From contig JAOUNV010000013.1 of the NCBI GenBank assembly GCA_029880775.1, forward strand, positions 1 to 12,180: a stretch of 12,180 nt of DNA, read 5' to 3'. Source of the stretch: Nitrospinota bacterium (GTDB lineage Bacteria; Nitrospinota_A; UBA7883). How positions within the stretch are numbered: the first letter of the stretch is position 1; the number at the start of each line of letters is the position of its first letter. The position numbers were made by a program, and so were the translations under genes. Shown piece after piece: positions 7,023-12,180 of the stretch. A model generated the notes under the pieces. The model did not search any database, was not told where the DNA came from, and was given only the letters and a program-made list of their open reading frames with translations.

Positions 7023-7511
7023 TTAAAGGTTTATGAACCTATTCTCCTTTTTTTCCAGGTCAACTATTGCCATGCTGGCTGTTCCTTTCACCCAGCCACA
7101 CCCTTCTCCGGGGTTTATCACCATCACACCGTTGCTTTTTTGGAAGTGTTTTTCGTGAGTATGACCGAAAACTATTAATTCCGCGCCGCCGTTTAGGATG
7201 TATGTATCCATATTTGCAGGCTCGTGGAGCATGGCGACCCTCCTCCCATCCAGCTCCAGGGTCCAGGGTCTCTCGTTCAAGGTCCAACCGTTTACCTTGA
7301 AAAACTGCGTCAAACCGCTCCTTTCGCCGTCATTGTTGCCGAATACAGCATAGAAAGGGGACTGGAGCCTTTGAAAGGGAATCATGGAAAAGGGAGAAAC
7401 GAAATCTCCGCAATGCAAAACAGCGGCAAGGCTTTCCCCGTTGAAAATCTCCACCGCTTTTTCTATCATCGGAATCCTGTCATGGGTATCCGATATCAGC
7501 CCGAGTCTCAT
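7023..7511 (-). CDS. YfcE/MJ0936-family metallophosphoesterase
   Basis: This 162-residue calcineurin-like phosphoesterase is probably cytoplasmic and cleaves small phosphodiester substrates with a two-metal centre (Mn2+ in characterised relatives); the natural substrate is unknown. All metal ligands are visible: D8 and H10 in S-D-T-H, D36 in H-C-G-D, the G-N-N-D motif at 58-61, H96 in L-H-E-P, and H117/H119 in F-G-H-T-H. The C-terminal N-P-G-E-G segment is usual for the family. The start at 7511 gives the family N-terminus M-R-L-G-L-I-S-D-T-H. The frame stays open upstream to 7640, but that extension has no similarity to the family. No strong ribosome-binding site is seen. It ends 245 bp before the XRE gene and is divergent from the HAD gene. 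Confidence 0.9.
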   Translation of the reverse strand: MRLGLISDTHDRIPMIEKAVEIFNGESLAAVLHCGDFVSPFSMIPFQRLQSPFYAVFGNNDGERSGLTQFFKVNGWTLNERPWTLELDGRRVAMLHEPANMDTYILNGGAELIVFGHTHEKHFQKSNGVMVINPGEGCGWVKGTASMAIVDLEKKENRFINL

Positions 7512-7818
7512 AAAAATACACCGCGAAAGCGAACATAACCAGATGGGCTGGGCATAGCAAGGTTTATACGATTCTGAAATTCTGGGACTTTCATCCCTTC
7601 GGCCATAACACCACGTTACGATCCTGACCAGCCACCACATCCAGAATACTCCAAATATGCGTTTTTGCCAATATCTCTGCTAAATTACTGAGCAACGGGG
7701 GGATGATCGGTTCATACCCAGAGCCTGCCTCTTTCGCCAATTCCCCAGATCGGCTTCAACTCTACGCGCTGCGCCATTGCTCCCGATGATGTACAATGCC
7801 CTTGGGATAATTGCGAAT
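7512..7818. other. Divergent intergenic region between phosphoesterase and HAD genes
   Basis: This is about 307 bp without a convincing gene. It should hold the promoters for both divergent genes. One weak minus-strand promoter candidate is visible (7643-7671). A pair of 7-bp complementary segments, GAGCAAC at 7690-7696 and ATTGCTC at 7776-7782, brackets about 79 bp. Between them a second hairpin can form on the minus strand, with a 6-bp stem and a 7-base loop. The result looks a little like a tRNA, but no T-arm can be drawn. Short open frames here lack ribosome-binding sites and recognisable products. Confidence 0.5.
7643..7671 (-). promoter_or_regulatory. Weak candidate promoter for the metallophosphoesterase gene
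   Basis: On the minus strand TTGGCA (7671-7666) and TATTCT (7648-7643) are separated by exactly 17 bp. The boxes are imperfect (5/6 and 4/6). If real, the transcript would have a leader of about 120 bases before the ATG at 7511. Confidence 0.3.
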
Positions 7819-8394
7819 ATGGACTGGTGGATAAAACTGAGGCTGGCCAGACGACACATCAAGGAGTTGTCTCGTCTGCGGAGGAACCCGGCATTTGTGG
7901 AGTCGCTAACTCAAAAGAGGCTTTCCGAGTTGGGGGCCCAGGCTATCGTCCTGGATCATGACGGCGTGCTGGGCGCGAACATGAGCGTGGGGCCAGATGA
8001 AGCAGGCCAGGAGCTGATCAGGAACGCCGTTGCGGTGTGCGGTCCCGGCATGGTGTTTATCCTTTCCAACACGCAGTCAAAGCGCAAAGAGCGCCGCGCC
8101 CACTACACTGATAAATACAGGGATGTGGTGTACCTGTTGGCAAAGGCCAAGCCGGAGCCGGACGGTATTATGCAGGCTGCCTGGGCCAGCGGGGCGCCTA
8201 TGGATAAAATAGCAATGGTGGACGATGGGCTTATGACCGGAGTGCTGATGGCGCTGGAGAGCGGAGCCATAGCCGTGCACGCCAAACGGCGGGTGATGGA
8301 CGAATCATTATCAGCATGGCTCATCCGCCTGGCCACCACCTGGCCCCAAAGCGGCATGGCTCGCGTTATGGAGCTATTATTTTTGTTCAAATGA
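7819..8394 (+). CDS. HAD-superfamily phosphatase, YqeG-like
   Basis: This 191-residue HAD hydrolase probably removes phosphate from a small cytoplasmic substrate; the substrate is not known. The four HAD motifs are present: D-H-D-G-V at 46-50 (nucleophile D46, acid D48), S-N-T with S83, the lysine motif K-P-E-P-D-G with K111, and the acidic pair D135-D136 in V-D-D-G. The segment D-D-G-L-M-T-G-V-L-M-A-L-E-S-G-A mirrors the YqeG family pattern G-D-Q-x-x-T-D-V-x-x-G. The small size, with almost no cap, also fits subfamily IIIA. The N-terminus is basic and amphipathic. The start is unsure: ATG at 7819 gives a family-like N-terminus, but in-frame ATGs at 7786 and 7789 and a TTG at 7777 are possible, and none has a strong ribosome-binding site. 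It precedes the REC-PilZ gene by 96 bp. Confidence 0.85.
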   Translation: MDWWIKLRLARRHIKELSRLRRNPAFVESLTQKRLSELGAQAIVLDHDGVLGANMSVGPDEAGQELIRNAVAVCGPGMVFILSNTQSKRKERRAHYTDKYRDVVYLLAKAKPEPDGIMQAAWASGAPMDKIAMVDDGLMTGVLMALESGAIAVHAKRRVMDESLSAWLIRLATTWPQSGMARVMELLFLFK

Positions 8395-8490
8395 ATATAA
8401 CGTGGCAAAAGCCGGGGGCGGATTCCAAATGATTGATTCTAACCAGGAAAACCATTATCATCGTAACGAAAAATAGACTGGAGTTGATGA

Positions 8491-9258
8491 ATGTTTGGAA
8501 ATCTGATTGCTATGGTGGTAGACAAATCCCCAGCCATAGAGAAGATTCTCACTTCCATCCTTCTGGACCAGCTCAGGTTCCACCAGGTGATCTCCGCAAA
8601 CTCCGCCACAGACGCCGCCCAACTGCTCAAGTCTGGCGCCAAGGTCGATATGATCGTCAGCTCCTGGGATTTTGATGACTCCACTGCGGAAGCGCTGCTG
8701 AGCGATATTCGGCACAAACCTGGGGCGGCATACACTCCTTTCATCCTGATGACCAAGGACACCAGCGAGCAGTTTTTGGTGAAGGCTTTCAAAGCCGGGG
8801 TCACCGAGTATATCCAAAAGCCTTTCAAACCGGAGGACCTGACCAAGGCTATCATGGCCGTCGCCGTCGCCAAAGGATCGGAAAGGAGGCAGGCGCCCCG
8901 ATATATGGGGAAGAAGAGAAACCGCATTGTCATGAAATTCGGCAAAACAGCTGCCTACTCCGGCACGCTGGTGGACCTGTCCACCGGAGGGATGATGGTG
9001 CGGACTTCCCAGTTTATGCAAAACCCGGTGAACATATACGACTCCGCCACCATCACCCTCTACGCTGAACCCAATATAACTATAGAGGTAAAGTCGGAGG
9101 TGCGCCGCATGGAGCCGGATGTGAACAGCCTCCCAGACAGAACCATAATCCGTGTGGCGTTCATGTTCACCAGTGTGGACGCTGTCAACATGCAAAAACT
9201 ACTTGAATTAATTGAAACTTTGAAGCCAGACATCCCGGAGATAGTTGGCGCCGAGTAA
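8491..9258 (+). CDS. Degenerate receiver domain fused to PilZ (c-di-GMP effector)
   Basis: This is a 255-residue two-domain signalling protein without a DNA-binding domain. Residues about 5-125 are a response-regulator receiver fold. The conserved lysine (K110 in I-Q-K-P-F) and threonine (T88) are present, but the phospho-accepting aspartate is replaced by serine (S58 in V-S-S-W), and the acidic pair is reduced to D11-K12. Residues about 130-245 are a PilZ domain with intact c-di-GMP motifs: R133-x-x-x-R137 and D162-x-S164-x-x-G167. It is therefore expected to bind c-di-GMP but not to be phosphorylated in the usual way. PilZ proteins commonly control type IV pili, flagella or polysaccharide. 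The T4P cluster 2 kb away makes pili a reasonable but unproven target. GGAG seven bases before the ATG at 8491 supports the start. The gene is followed by 172 bp of AT-rich spacer. Confidence 0.92.
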   Translation: MFGNLIAMVVDKSPAIEKILTSILLDQLRFHQVISANSATDAAQLLKSGAKVDMIVSSWDFDDSTAEALLSDIRHKPGAAYTPFILMTKDTSEQFLVKAFKAGVTEYIQKPFKPEDLTKAIMAVAVAKGSERRQAPRYMGKKRNRIVMKFGKTAAYSGTLVDLSTGGMMVRTSQFMQNPVNIYDSATITLYAEPNITIEVKSEVRRMEPDVNSLPDRTIIRVAFMFTSVDAVNMQKLLELIETLKPDIPEIVGAE

Positions 9259-9329
9259 TCCGCGTTCCTCCAGTCGCCTTGTTTTATCCTGATTTTCCCC
9301 CTCCTGCTTCTTATATTGTATTACCAATA

Positions 9330-9357
9330 TTGAATAACGCCTTTATATGATATAAAG
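9330..9357 (+). promoter_or_regulatory. Promoter-like region with 17-bp perfect palindrome ahead of ankyrin genes
   Basis: CTTTATATGATATAAAG at 9341-9357 is a perfect inverted repeat (8-bp arms around one central G). It overlaps a plausible -10 (TATAAA, 9351-9356) that has a -35-like TTGAAT 15 bp upstream (9330-9335). The spacer is short, so promoter strength is uncertain. Its position, about 75 bp before the ankyrin lipoprotein start, fits an operator overlapping the promoter. Confidence 0.45.
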
Positions 9358-9430
9358 TAGGCTTAGGTGGGCAGGTAAGCTTGGTAAACAACCGCTCTTT
9401 AAGTAGAACTAATATCCGGGATACAGCGTC

Positions 9431-10204
9431 ATGTCAGCTAAATCAATATTGTCGGTCTTAATCGGCGCCATCGCAGCCGCAACCTTCACCGCCGGATGCG
9501 AAACAGCTGGCAAACAGAGGGCCGAAAGCCCCAAGGGCGCCGCCGAACCTACGGACACCGCCTCATATCAAACCCCAGCCAGCTCCGACACGGATACCTT
9601 TCCCACCAGCAGGAAGAAGCCTGCAGTCACGAAAAAGAAAGCTCCCAAGGCGTATGCGCTGACCCCTGCTCAGAAAAAACAGATCAAGGCCCGGAAAAAC
9701 CTGGAATGGAAAAAGCTGGATAAGAAGAGCAGAGACCTTCAAACTGCGGCCTTCAGGAATGAGCCGGAGCGAGCCGAGGCCCTGATCAAAGCCGGGGCCA
9801 AGGTGGATGGGCGAAGCCCTAAAGGTGAAACTCCTCTTTCCATAGCCGCCTTCCGGGGGAACTCGCGGCTGGTCAGGCTTTTGCTGAAACATGGGGCCTC
9901 CCTAAACGACATAGACCATAATGGGCAGACCGCCCTGATGAAGGCTTGCGCCGCCGAACGGGAGGAAGCGGTTCGTTTATTGCTCCGTCACCGGGCGCAT
10001 GTGAACCCTCAGGATCGAATGGGCACCACAGCCCTCATGTTCGCCGCCCTGGGCCGCAGTGAGGAAATAGTGCGCTCCCTGCTAAAAGCCGGGGCCAAGG
10101 TGAACCTGCGCAATAAAGAGGGAAAAACGGCCCTCTCCATGGCGGAGGGGTTCGAGAACAAAAGAGTGGTCGACATGCTTTCCGCAGTGGGCGGAACACG
10201 GTAA
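9431..10204 (+). CDS. Ankyrin-repeat protein, exported, probable lipoprotein
   Basis: This is a 257-residue exported protein. The N-terminus has a hydrophobic signal segment (about 5-19) and T-A-G-C with Cys23, a weaker than ideal lipobox, so it is a probable lipoprotein or Sec substrate. Residues about 24-75 are a Ser/Thr/Pro/Lys-rich linker and about 75-100 a very basic helix. Four to five ankyrin repeats follow from about 101 to 255, with G-x-T-P-L-x-x-A-A and L-L-x-x-G-A-x-x-N motifs at 132-159, 165-192, 198-225 and 231-255. Ankyrin repeats bind other proteins; the partner is unknown. Start ATG at 9431 has only a weak GGGA upstream. A second exported ankyrin gene follows after about 100 bp on the same strand, suggesting a two-gene unit. 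The encoded repeats share short near-identical DNA blocks with the next gene, consistent with duplication. Confidence 0.88.
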   Translation: MSAKSILSVLIGAIAAATFTAGCETAGKQRAESPKGAAEPTDTASYQTPASSDTDTFPTSRKKPAVTKKKAPKAYALTPAQKKQIKARKNLEWKKLDKKSRDLQTAAFRNEPERAEALIKAGAKVDGRSPKGETPLSIAAFRGNSRLVRLLLKHGASLNDIDHNGQTALMKACAAEREEAVRLLLRHRAHVNPQDRMGTTALMFAALGRSEEIVRSLLKAGAKVNLRNKEGKTALSMAEGFENKRVVDMLSAVGGTR

Positions 10205-10306
10205 ACATAGGCTTTGCGCCAGTTGACTAATCAGGCGAACGGTGGCTATATTAATTGCAGCCAGTCATGGCTGCATGGGGCCATGGCGCATTTTTGGGAG
10301 GGCGAT

Positions 10307-10741
10307 ATGAAAAGAATAATTTCTCTCGGCCTATTGGTTCTCGCATTGACGGCCCAATCCTCACTTGCAAGCAGTTTGATGGACGCTATTGAGGACAACA
10401 TGTCCAGCAAAGCTGTCAGCATGATCAACCGGGGCGCGAATGTGGAAACCGCAAACAAGGCCGGTACCACCGTGATTATCCGGGCTGCGGAGCTGGGTAT
10501 GGTGGATGTGGTCAAGGCGCTGATCGCCAACAATGCCGATGTGAACGCCAAAAGCAACCCTGGGTACACCGCGCTGATGCTGGCTGCGGACAACGGACAG
10601 ACCAAGGTGGTGAAAATCCTGCTGAAAGCCGGGGCCGATGTCACCGCTAGAAGCGACGCCGGTATGACGGCGCTGGGCTATGCCAAGGCCGCCAGACGAC
10701 ATGAAGTGGCCCAAATCCTGCGAGGCGCAGGCGCAAATTGA
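10307..10741 (+). CDS. Periplasmic ankyrin-repeat protein
   Basis: This is a 144-residue protein with a clear Sec signal peptide: M-K-R, hydrophobic core to about residue 17, cleavage probably after L-A-S near residue 22. The mature part is almost entirely ankyrin repeats: a degenerate capping repeat (about 24-46), then full repeats at about 50-79 and 83-112 and a closing repeat at about 116-144. It carries the motifs G-Y-T-A-L-M-L-A-A and L-L-K-A-G-A-D-V. ATG at 10307 is chosen over the longer TTG-started frame (10214) because GGGAGGG lies just ahead and the signal peptide begins there. The small periplasmic ankyrin domain resembles in layout the AnkB-type proteins found beside catalases in Pseudomonas, but no catalase is nearby and function is unknown. 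It is probably co-transcribed with the preceding ankyrin gene. Confidence 0.9.
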   Translation: MKRIISLGLLVLALTAQSSLASSLMDAIEDNMSSKAVSMINRGANVETANKAGTTVIIRAAELGMVDVVKALIANNADVNAKSNPGYTALMLAADNGQTKVVKILLKAGADVTARSDAGMTALGYAKAARRHEVAQILRGAGAN

Positions 10742-10763
10742 CAATAAAGCCCAAGGCGCTCCG

Positions 10764-10789
10764 GGCGGACTCATTTCGCGGGGTCTGCC
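10764..10789 (+). terminator. Possible stem-loop after the ankyrin genes
   Basis: GGCGGAC (10764-10770) can pair with GTCTGCC (10783-10789) over 7 bp with a 12-base loop. No T-run follows, so it is not a classical intrinsic terminator. It lies between the ankyrin gene stop and the ABC ATPase start. Confidence 0.22.
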
Positions 10790-10837
10790 GCCCAGGGGCA
10801 GGTGTGACCTTAAATAAAACTTGGATAGCCGTCTTTA

Positions 10838-11803
10838 ATGCCAGAGCTTCTTGAACTTGACAACCTGAGAGTCCATTTCCGCACCAGCGAGGGGCTGGCC
10901 CCGGCGGTGGATGGAGTGTCGTACTCCGTGGGCCATGGCAGCATGGTGGGGCTGGTGGGGGAGTCTGGCTGTGGCAAAACCGTCACCTCCCTGGCCATAC
11001 TGAAGCTTATACAAAAGCCTGGCCACATAGCCGGGGGGAAAATGCTCTTTGAAGGGGAGGATCTGGTCCCCATGCCGGAGCCTGCGATGCGCCGCATCCG
11101 GGGAAACCGGATCGCCATGATTTTCCAGGAACCTATGACAGCGCTCAACCCGGTGTTCACCATCGGAAACCAGATTGAAGAGGCCATCACCTTGCACATG
11201 GATGTGGGGCGCAAAGAAGCCAGAGACCGCGCCGTGGAAACCCTGGTGAAGGTGGGCATCCCCTCACCGGAGAAACGGATCGACGACTACCCACACCAGC
11301 TCTCCGGTGGCATGCGCCAACGGGCTATGATCGCCATGGCGCTCTCCTGCGATCCGGAACTGCTGATCGCCGATGAACCCACCACCGCCCTGGATGTCAC
11401 TATCCAGGCGCAGATCCTGGACCTGATGATCCAGATGAAAGAGAGCTATGGCGCGTCAGTCCTGCTGATCACCCATAACCTGGGAGTGGTGGCGCAAACC
11501 TGCCAGAAAGTGGTGGTGATGTATGCGGGTAAAGTTGTGGAATCGGCGGATGTGAAAACTCTCTTCGCCAATCCGGCCCACCCATATACAGAAGGGCTGC
11601 TCAATTCGCTCCCCTCACCCAAAAACGCCGGGTCGAAAATGAAACTGACCGAGATCAAAGGCCAGGTGCCCAGCCTGCACGCCCTGCCAAAGGGATGCTA
11701 CTACCACCCCCGATGCCCAAAAGTTATGGATATCTGCAAACAACAGGAACCTGAACTCAAATCCATCGGCCCTGACCAACAAGCCGCCTGCTGGCTACAC
11801 TGA
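10838..11803 (+). CDS. Oligopeptide/dipeptide ABC transporter ATP-binding protein (DppD/OppD family)
   Basis: This 321-residue ATPase subunit is of the kind that powers peptide or nickel import through an inner-membrane ABC permease. Motifs in order: Walker A G-E-S-G-C-G-K-T at 41-48, Q-loop F-Q-E-P at 96-99, signature L-S-G-G-M-R-Q at 155-161, Walker B L-L-I-A-D-E at 175-180, D-loop A-L-D at 184-186, switch H213. The C-terminal extension (about 250-321) is the peptide-transporter type, with four cysteines at 287, 293, 300 and 318. In DppD-type proteins such a set can hold an iron-sulfur cluster. Length is normal. Start ATG at 10838 has a poor ribosome-binding site. No substrate-binding protein, permease or second ATPase (DppF) lies in the window. 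Upstream are unrelated ankyrin genes and downstream the strand turns, so it must work with subunits encoded elsewhere. DppD versus OppD cannot be resolved from this sequence. Confidence 0.93.
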   Translation: MPELLELDNLRVHFRTSEGLAPAVDGVSYSVGHGSMVGLVGESGCGKTVTSLAILKLIQKPGHIAGGKMLFEGEDLVPMPEPAMRRIRGNRIAMIFQEPMTALNPVFTIGNQIEEAITLHMDVGRKEARDRAVETLVKVGIPSPEKRIDDYPHQLSGGMRQRAMIAMALSCDPELLIADEPTTALDVTIQAQILDLMIQMKESYGASVLLITHNLGVVAQTCQKVVVMYAGKVVESADVKTLFANPAHPYTEGLLNSLPSPKNAGSKMKLTEIKGQVPSLHALPKGCYYHPRCPKVMDICKQQEPELKSIGPDQQAACWLH

Positions 11804-11808
11804 TAAAC

Positions 11809-11999
11809 TCATCCGGATTGGTTTTTATGGGAAAACCTTTTTTGGAAAAAAGGCTTTTCTCAAACTCTTTCCAAAAAACTCCAGTTGTCAACCAGCCCCC
11901 AGCAAGGCCTGGGGGACTTGTTGACAGCTAAAAGTCTTTGGAGGGGGCTGGGGGAAGCCTTTCTTCAGAAAGGTTCCCCCATGAAACCAAACCGGATGA
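11809..11999. repeat. 191-bp three-hairpin inverted-repeat element
   Basis: The ends are TCATCCGG (11809-11816) and CCGGATGA (11992-11999), and the two outer arms of about 70 bp each are imperfect reverse complements. Each arm is itself a hairpin. The left one (about 11829-11861) pairs GAAAACC plus a T6 run with an A6 run plus GG-C-TTTTC. The right one (11950-11980) pairs GGGGGAA and CCTTTC with GAAAGG and TTCCCCC. At the centre TGTCAAC (11886-11892) pairs with GTTGACA (11920-11926), and inside this CCCCCAG (11896-11902) pairs with CTGGGGG (11909-11915). The whole is nearly symmetric about 11905. It encodes no convincing protein. It could be a MITE-like or REP/BIME-like repeat, or act as a two-way transcription barrier between convergent dppD-like and aroE genes. 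Confidence 0.85.
11950..11980. terminator. Strong hairpin between convergent genes
   Basis: This 31-base segment folds into 13 base pairs with a single G bulge and a TTCA loop. It lies 33 bp from the aroE stop, so on the minus strand an aroE transcript would reach it soon after the stop codon. There is no T-run directly after it on either strand. It is part of the larger inverted-repeat element, so a terminator role is inference. Confidence 0.4.
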
Positions 12000-12012
12000 A
12001 CCTGTCTGTGAG

Positions 12013-12180
12013 TCAGAGGTTTTTTTCCAGGGTGGCGCGGGCGATGTCCGCGGGGAATTTGCGTCCGGTCCACATTTCAAACGATCCGGCGCCCTGATGT
12101 ACGAGCATCCACAATCCATCCAGGGTAGCCGCTCCGGCAAGTTTGGCCATTTCCAGCAGCGGCGTGTTCAACGGGCGGTA
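12013..12180 (-). CDS. aroE: Shikimate dehydrogenase AroE, C-terminal fragment (5' part beyond right edge)
   Basis: The 55 codons before a TGA at 12013-12015 on the minus strand read as the AroE C-terminus: Y-R-P-L-N-T-P-L-L, then A-x-x-A-G-A-A-T-L-D-G-L-W-M-L-V-H-Q-G-A, then S-F-E-M-W-T-G. The D-G-L-x-M-L-V-x-Q-G-A-x-S-F-x-x-W-T-G pattern is diagnostic for this family; it closes the NADP-binding domain and supplies the substrate-contacting glutamine. AroE reduces 3-dehydroshikimate to shikimate in the cytoplasm. The gene is convergent with the ABC ATPase. The frame is open to the window edge with no start, so this is the 3' part of a gene entering from the right. Together with aroB at the other end, two shikimate genes bracket the region. 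Confidence 0.93.
   Translation of the reverse strand, partial: YRPLNTPLLEMAKLAGAATLDGLWMLVHQGAGSFEMWTGRKFPADIARATLEKNL

Noticed and set aside
7512..7640. N-terminal extension of the metallophosphoesterase to position 7640
   Set aside because: The extra 43 residues do not resemble the family, and the standard N-terminus begins exactly at the internal ATG at 7511.
7700..7725. tRNA T-arm-like GGTTCATACCC on the plus strand
   Set aside because: The flanking bases do not form a T-stem and no matching acceptor or anticodon arm exists on that strand.
8458..9195. Long open frame (245 codons) on the minus strand opposite the REC-PilZ gene
   Set aside because: It is antisense to a well-supported two-domain protein, and the product is His/Gly/Val-rich with no recognisable domain.
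10214..10306. Longer TTG-started form of the second ankyrin protein
   Set aside because: It would bury the signal peptide behind 31 residues; the ATG at 10307 has a strong ribosome-binding site and exposes the signal.
11885..12097. Short open frames across the hairpin element and the aroE end
   Set aside because: They are products of the inverted repeat and of the antisense of aroE; no ribosome-binding site and no family resemblance.

Overview
The window comes from a diderm (Gram-negative) bacterium of moderate GC content. It carries a complete type IV pilus (T4P) alignment cluster, two lipoproteins with good lipoboxes (a third candidate is weaker), and the edges of two shikimate-pathway genes. 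The style (AMIN-containing secretin, REC-PilZ protein, hairpin-rich intergenic repeat) would fit Desulfobacterota/Deltaproteobacteria, Nitrospinota or a related lineage. This assignment is inference; no rRNA or other phylogenetic marker is present.

Left half (1-6852, all minus strand). A canonical-looking sigma70-type promoter (about 6826-6852) with a perfect 10-bp palindrome in its spacer precedes a small XRE-type regulator (6550-6777). The regulator is followed in the same direction by pilM, pilN, pilO, pilP, pilQ, an Ig-like lipoprotein gene, and the 5' end of aroB, which runs off the left edge. PilM (cytoplasmic actin-like ATPase) docks on the N-terminus of PilN. PilN and PilO form the inner-membrane dimer, PilP links this to the secretin, and PilQ forms the outer-membrane pore. 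Gene junctions are tight: a 4-bp overlap between pilM and pilN, and pilP stop abutting the pilQ start. Unusual points are the enlarged PilP with an extra N-terminal domain, a PilQ with a lipoprotein signal and a 9-residue tandem repeat, and the lipoprotein gene placed between pilQ and aroB.

Middle (7023-9258). A YfcE-like metallophosphoesterase (minus) is divergent from a YqeG-like HAD-family phosphatase (plus). Next comes a response-regulator-like protein with a C-terminal PilZ domain. Its PilZ c-di-GMP motifs are intact, but its receiver domain lacks the phospho-accepting aspartate.

Right part (9259-12180). Two consecutive plus-strand genes encode exported ankyrin-repeat proteins, one a probable lipoprotein and one with a Sec signal. 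The first is preceded by a 17-bp perfect palindrome in an AT-rich promoter-like region. An isolated DppD/OppD-type ABC ATPase follows, with a four-cysteine C-terminal motif and no permease or partner ATPase in view. A 191-bp imperfect inverted-repeat element made of three nested or adjacent hairpins then fills the space between dppD and a convergent, truncated aroE (3' end only).

The T4P assembly genes and the REC-PilZ protein could act together, with c-di-GMP signalling influencing pili, but the sequence gives only proximity as evidence.
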